A stretch of 9,031 nt of DNA from M269 sp964625615 (GTDB taxonomy: Bacteria; Pseudomonadota; Gammaproteobacteria; Enterobacterales; Alteromonadaceae): contig CAZVDU010000158.1 in the NCBI GenBank assembly GCA_964625615.1, positions 1 through 9,031 on the forward strand, in the 5' to 3' direction. Positions 6,792 to 9,031 of the stretch are shown here, one piece after another (the first letter of the stretch is position 1; each line of letters starts with the position of its first letter). The notes beneath the pieces are model-generated. The model was not told the origin of the DNA. It did no database searches and saw only the letters and a program-made list of their open reading frames with translations. A program made the translations under genes and the position numbers.

Positions 6792-7349
6792 ATGTCATTA
6801 AAGAATAACGCAGAAAGCTATGGCTGGCTTAGTATCATTTTGCATTGGGTGATGGCGATAACCGTGTTTGGCCTATTTGGTTTGGGCTATTGGATGGTCG
6901 ACCTCGATTACTATAGCGAATGGTATCGTAGTGCACCGGCGTTACATAAATCGATAGGGATAACTTTACTACTTTTATGGAGCGTTCGTGTAGTTTGGCG
7001 TTTTACACAACCATCACTAAACGCTATAGAAACACACAAGATTTGGGAAGTCAGATTGGCGACGTTGGTTCATGCATTGCTCTATGTCCTTATGCTGGTG
7101 ATCATGCTTTCTGGATATCTTATTTCAACAGCGGATGATCGAGGAATTGATGTTTTCAATCTGCTTACAGTCCCTTCGCTAGGAGAACTGTTTGAAAACC
7201 AGGAAGACGTAGCAGGTAATATCCACAAGTGGCTGGCCTATGGCGTAGTCGGGTTAGCGGTATTACATGCACTAGCCGCCTTAAAACACCATTTTATCAA
7301 TAAAGACCGAACATTAATTCGAATACTAAAATCAAGGGTAGGAAAATGA
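6792..7349 (+). CDS. yceJ: Cytochrome b561 family, YceJ/CybB-like membrane cytochrome
   Basis: A 185-residue inner-membrane di-heme cytochrome with four predicted helices at about 12-34, 51-70, 88-112 and 144-166. Histidines placed to hold haem b are H18 (LHW), H52 (ALHKS), H145 (IHKW) and H159 (LHA), with H94 and H166 as further candidates. Such proteins pass electrons between the membrane quinone pool and periplasmic acceptors. In E. coli the homologue YceJ is encoded next to YceI, exactly as here. The ATG follows AAGGG (6783-6787) by four bases, a slightly short spacing. The stop codon overlaps the start of the next gene (ATGA at 7346-7349), which points to coupled translation. It lies 28 bases after the monooxygenase gene on the same strand and is probably in the same transcript. 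The electron partners are not known. Confidence 0.9.
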   Translation: MSLKNNAESYGWLSIILHWVMAITVFGLFGLGYWMVDLDYYSEWYRSAPALHKSIGITLLLLWSVRVVWRFTQPSLNAIETHKIWEVRLATLVHALLYVLMLVIMLSGYLISTADDRGIDVFNLLTVPSLGELFENQEDVAGNIHKWLAYGVVGLAVLHALAALKHHFINKDRTLIRILKSRVGK

Positions 7350-7912
7350 AAAAGAGACTAATCGCAGCTGCATTAAGCAGCCTTTTAATCATGCCGATAG
7401 CTAACGCAGCAGATTATATTGTTGATGCGAAAGGGGCGCATGCCTCCATTAATTTCAAGATAAAGCATCTAGGGTATAGCTGGTTAACTGGACGATTTGA
7501 TACCTTTGACGGTAAATTTAGCTATGACAGTAATAGCCCAGAAGCGTCAAAAATCACCTTTAATGTTGATGTTACCAGTCTTAACTCAAACCACGCTGAG
7601 CGTGACAAGCATTTGAAGAATAAAGATGTATTGAGTGCCAGTAAGTTCTCGACAGCTACATTTACCAGTACATCTGTCAAAGACATGGGTAATGGCGACC
7701 TGCAAATCGTTGGTGATATGATGCTGAAAGGCGTGACTAAGTCGATGACTATTGATGCTGAAAAAGTGGGTGAAGGTAAAGATCCATGGGGTGGCTATCG
7801 AGTAGGTTTCTCTGGTACAACGCAATTGAGCTTAGCTGATTTCGGCGTCCAAGTGTTTGGTGATTCTTCACACGCTACTTTGGACATACAAATCGAAGGT
7901 ATTCGTCAGTAA
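7346..7912 (+). CDS. yceI: YceI-family periplasmic lipocalin-like protein
   Basis: A 188-residue secreted protein of the YceI family, an extended antiparallel beta-barrel. Structural work on the family showed binding of a polyisoprenoid in its core. Residues 1-21 or 1-22 are a signal peptide (MKKRLIA core, cut near ANA-AD). The mature protein closely follows E. coli YceI: DYIVDAKGAHASINFKIKHL, GYSWL-GRFDTFDG, NHAERDKHL (about 83-91), ATFTSTSVKDMGNGDL, GVTKSMT and KDPWGGYRVGF are all present in order. Length equals that of the E. coli protein. The start ATG overlaps the stop of the cytochrome gene, with AAGGGTAGGA just upstream as ribosome binding site. It is last in the four-gene operon. A role in carrying or protecting an isoprenoid, quinone or other lipid for the cytochrome is plausible but inferred. 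Confidence 0.95.
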   Translation: MKKRLIAAALSSLLIMPIANAADYIVDAKGAHASINFKIKHLGYSWLTGRFDTFDGKFSYDSNSPEASKITFNVDVTSLNSNHAERDKHLKNKDVLSASKFSTATFTSTSVKDMGNGDLQIVGDMMLKGVTKSMTIDAEKVGEGKDPWGGYRVGFSGTTQLSLADFGVQVFGDSSHATLDIQIEGIRQ

Positions 7913-7932
7913 GTGTTATAAGCTAGAGAATT

Positions 7933-7965
7933 GATAAAACCAACTGCATTGCTGTTGGTTTTATC
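7933..7965. terminator. Bidirectional Rho-independent-type terminator
   Basis: GATAAAACCAAC (7933-7944) pairs perfectly with GTTGGTTTTATC (7954-7965), a 12-bp stem around a 9-base loop. The GGTTTT arm gives T residues on the plus strand and the mirrored arm gives them on the minus strand, so it can end both transcripts. It sits 20 bases after the YceI gene and 72 bases beyond the stop of the convergent PD40 gene. Confidence 0.85.
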
Positions 7966-8037
7966 TCAGCAACGTACTGATATTGATAGGTTGCTTATTT
8001 TTAGTCTGTTGATAGGTCTGGCGCCTAAAAACAAAAG

Positions 8038-8964
8038 TCAGTCTTTGAAACTATCAAGCGCTTCACTGCTCACCCACATCACATCGCCGCCTCGACTAAA
8101 GAAGAAATACTTTCCATCAGGTGTCATCATTGGGCAATAGTCTGTTTCGGCAGAATTGAATAGAGGTCCCATATTTTTACTTTTACCCCAAGTATTATCA
8201 GACTGCTTGAAGCTTATATATAAATCGCCCTGTCCATAGCCATCTTTTCGGCTAGAGGATACATGAATAAGGTAACTTTCATCTGGACTGACATAAATAT
8301 CGCCTTCACTGTTTGTGCTGTTTATTGCTGGGCCTAAATTAACCGGCTTTTCAAACTTACCATCATTATACTGTGCCCTATAACTATCTCTATCGCCTAG
8401 ACTGTCATCTCTTTGTGCAGAGAAATACAAGCTGCCGTCTGCAACAATCATTGGGTAAAGTTCATGGTCTGGGCCATTAATATCTGCTGAAAGAGGCGTT
8501 GGCGTTTCAAGCCCATATTGGCCAATGCGGCTTCGCCAGATGTTGTACCTGTCTAGAGAGTAACCCTCTAAAGGTCTGTTGGAGATGAAATATAGCCATT
8601 GCTGATTTTGTGAGAAAACCATGTCTACGTCTGCATGCCCTGGATAGGTTTTAGATGGCCCGGCTAGTTGAGGTTCACTCCATTGGTCGTTAGAGTCTTT
8701 AAAGCTAAAGAACATCTTGTAGGCGCCGTCAATACGACGGGAAAACATGAATATGTTCTCACGTGGCGAAAAGACCGAATTTAGCTCGAAGTTATCTTCT
8801 GTGGATATTAATCCAGGCGCAAAAATTTCGGGCGTGTTTCCTGGTGGTTCTTGTCCAAGATAAGGACCTTTTAGCTCAGGCCAACCACCTTCGGACTCTC
8901 CTTGAAGCGCTAGAGCTGAGTTGACGATTATAAAAGAGGCGAGTAAAAGTGTTAGTCTTTTCAT
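8038..8964 (-). CDS. Exported PD40 beta-propeller-like protein of unknown function
   Basis: A 308-residue exported protein. Residues 1-19 are a signal peptide with ALA at the cut. After a PYLGQEPPGNTPEIFAPG segment (34-51), several WD40-like PD40 repeats follow, each with an '[SF]xx..WLYFxS' or 'SPD..yl..SSR.DG.GQGDLYIS' strand pattern. Repeat-like units are visible near 65-90, 112-145, 170-200, 222-250 and 275-298. The last two keep the SPDES (226-230) and TPDGK (281-285) turns typical of these blades. Such propellers in the periplasm or at the cell surface usually bind protein, peptide or glycan, as in TolB. About five blades are fewer than in a full six- or seven-bladed propeller, so the protein may be partly divergent or dimerise. 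The ribosome binding site is weak and I see no clear promoter in 8965-9031. Gene name and partner are unknown. Confidence 0.8.
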   Translation of the reverse strand: MKRLTLLLASFIIVNSALALQGESEGGWPELKGPYLGQEPPGNTPEIFAPGLISTEDNFELNSVFSPRENIFMFSRRIDGAYKMFFSFKDSNDQWSEPQLAGPSKTYPGHADVDMVFSQNQQWLYFISNRPLEGYSLDRYNIWRSRIGQYGLETPTPLSADINGPDHELYPMIVADGSLYFSAQRDDSLGDRDSYRAQYNDGKFEKPVNLGPAINSTNSEGDIYVSPDESYLIHVSSSRKDGYGQGDLYISFKQSDNTWGKSKNMGPLFNSAETDYCPMMTPDGKYFFFSRGGDVMWVSSEALDSFKD

Positions 8965-9031
8965 TGTTTAGCCTGATTTCTATCCATAATTAAAATCAAG
9001 CCTACTGTATCTTTTCGTTGATTGTAAGAGG

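Noticed and set aside
7983..8017. Direct repeat TTGATAGGT at 7983-7991 and 8009-8017, with nearby AGCAAC/GTTGCT and TTTTTAG/CTAAAAA dyads
   Set aside because: These are short and unrelated in spacing and lie between convergent genes with a clear terminator. They show no pattern of a mobile element or attachment site.

Overview
The window looks like chromosomal DNA from a free-living, probably marine, gammaproteobacterium. The reasons are a moderately AT-rich composition, Gram-negative exported proteins (a FadL-type outer-membrane barrel and several Sec signal peptides), a double-transmembrane chemoreceptor, and a yceJ-yceI style gene pair very like the one in E. coli. The genus cannot be fixed from the sequence. 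I see no mobile element, CRISPR array, rRNA or tRNA.

Left part (1-4026, plus strand). First comes an exported substrate-binding-like protein with no transporter genes in view. It is followed by a 362-base, very AT-rich spacer (27% GC by hand count of 801-1160). Next is a methyl-accepting chemotaxis protein with a periplasmic domain I cannot assign, then an OmpP1/FadL-family outer-membrane channel that ends at a perfect 11-bp hairpin.

Middle (4042-7965). A small VOC/glyoxalase-fold gene runs on the minus strand and diverges from a tight four-gene plus-strand operon. The operon encodes a flavin-reductase-like FMN-binding protein (TTG start), a type I Baeyer-Villiger monooxygenase with all fingerprint motifs, a cytochrome b561 (YceJ-like) and a periplasmic YceI lipocalin-like protein. 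Gaps are 12 and 28 bases, and the last pair shares an ATGA overlap. The operon ends at a strong 12-bp bidirectional hairpin.

Right part (8038-8964, minus strand). This holds an exported PD40 beta-propeller-like protein of unknown role, convergent with the operon.

The most coherent biological idea is oxidation of a hydrophobic or ketone compound. The FadL-type channel could admit it, the monooxygenase would insert oxygen, the flavin-reductase-like partner could supply or handle flavin, and the cytochrome b561/YceI pair would work in the membrane and periplasm, perhaps with quinones or isoprenoids. The individual families are well known. Their joint operon is the part worth checking, and no wholly new system is evident.
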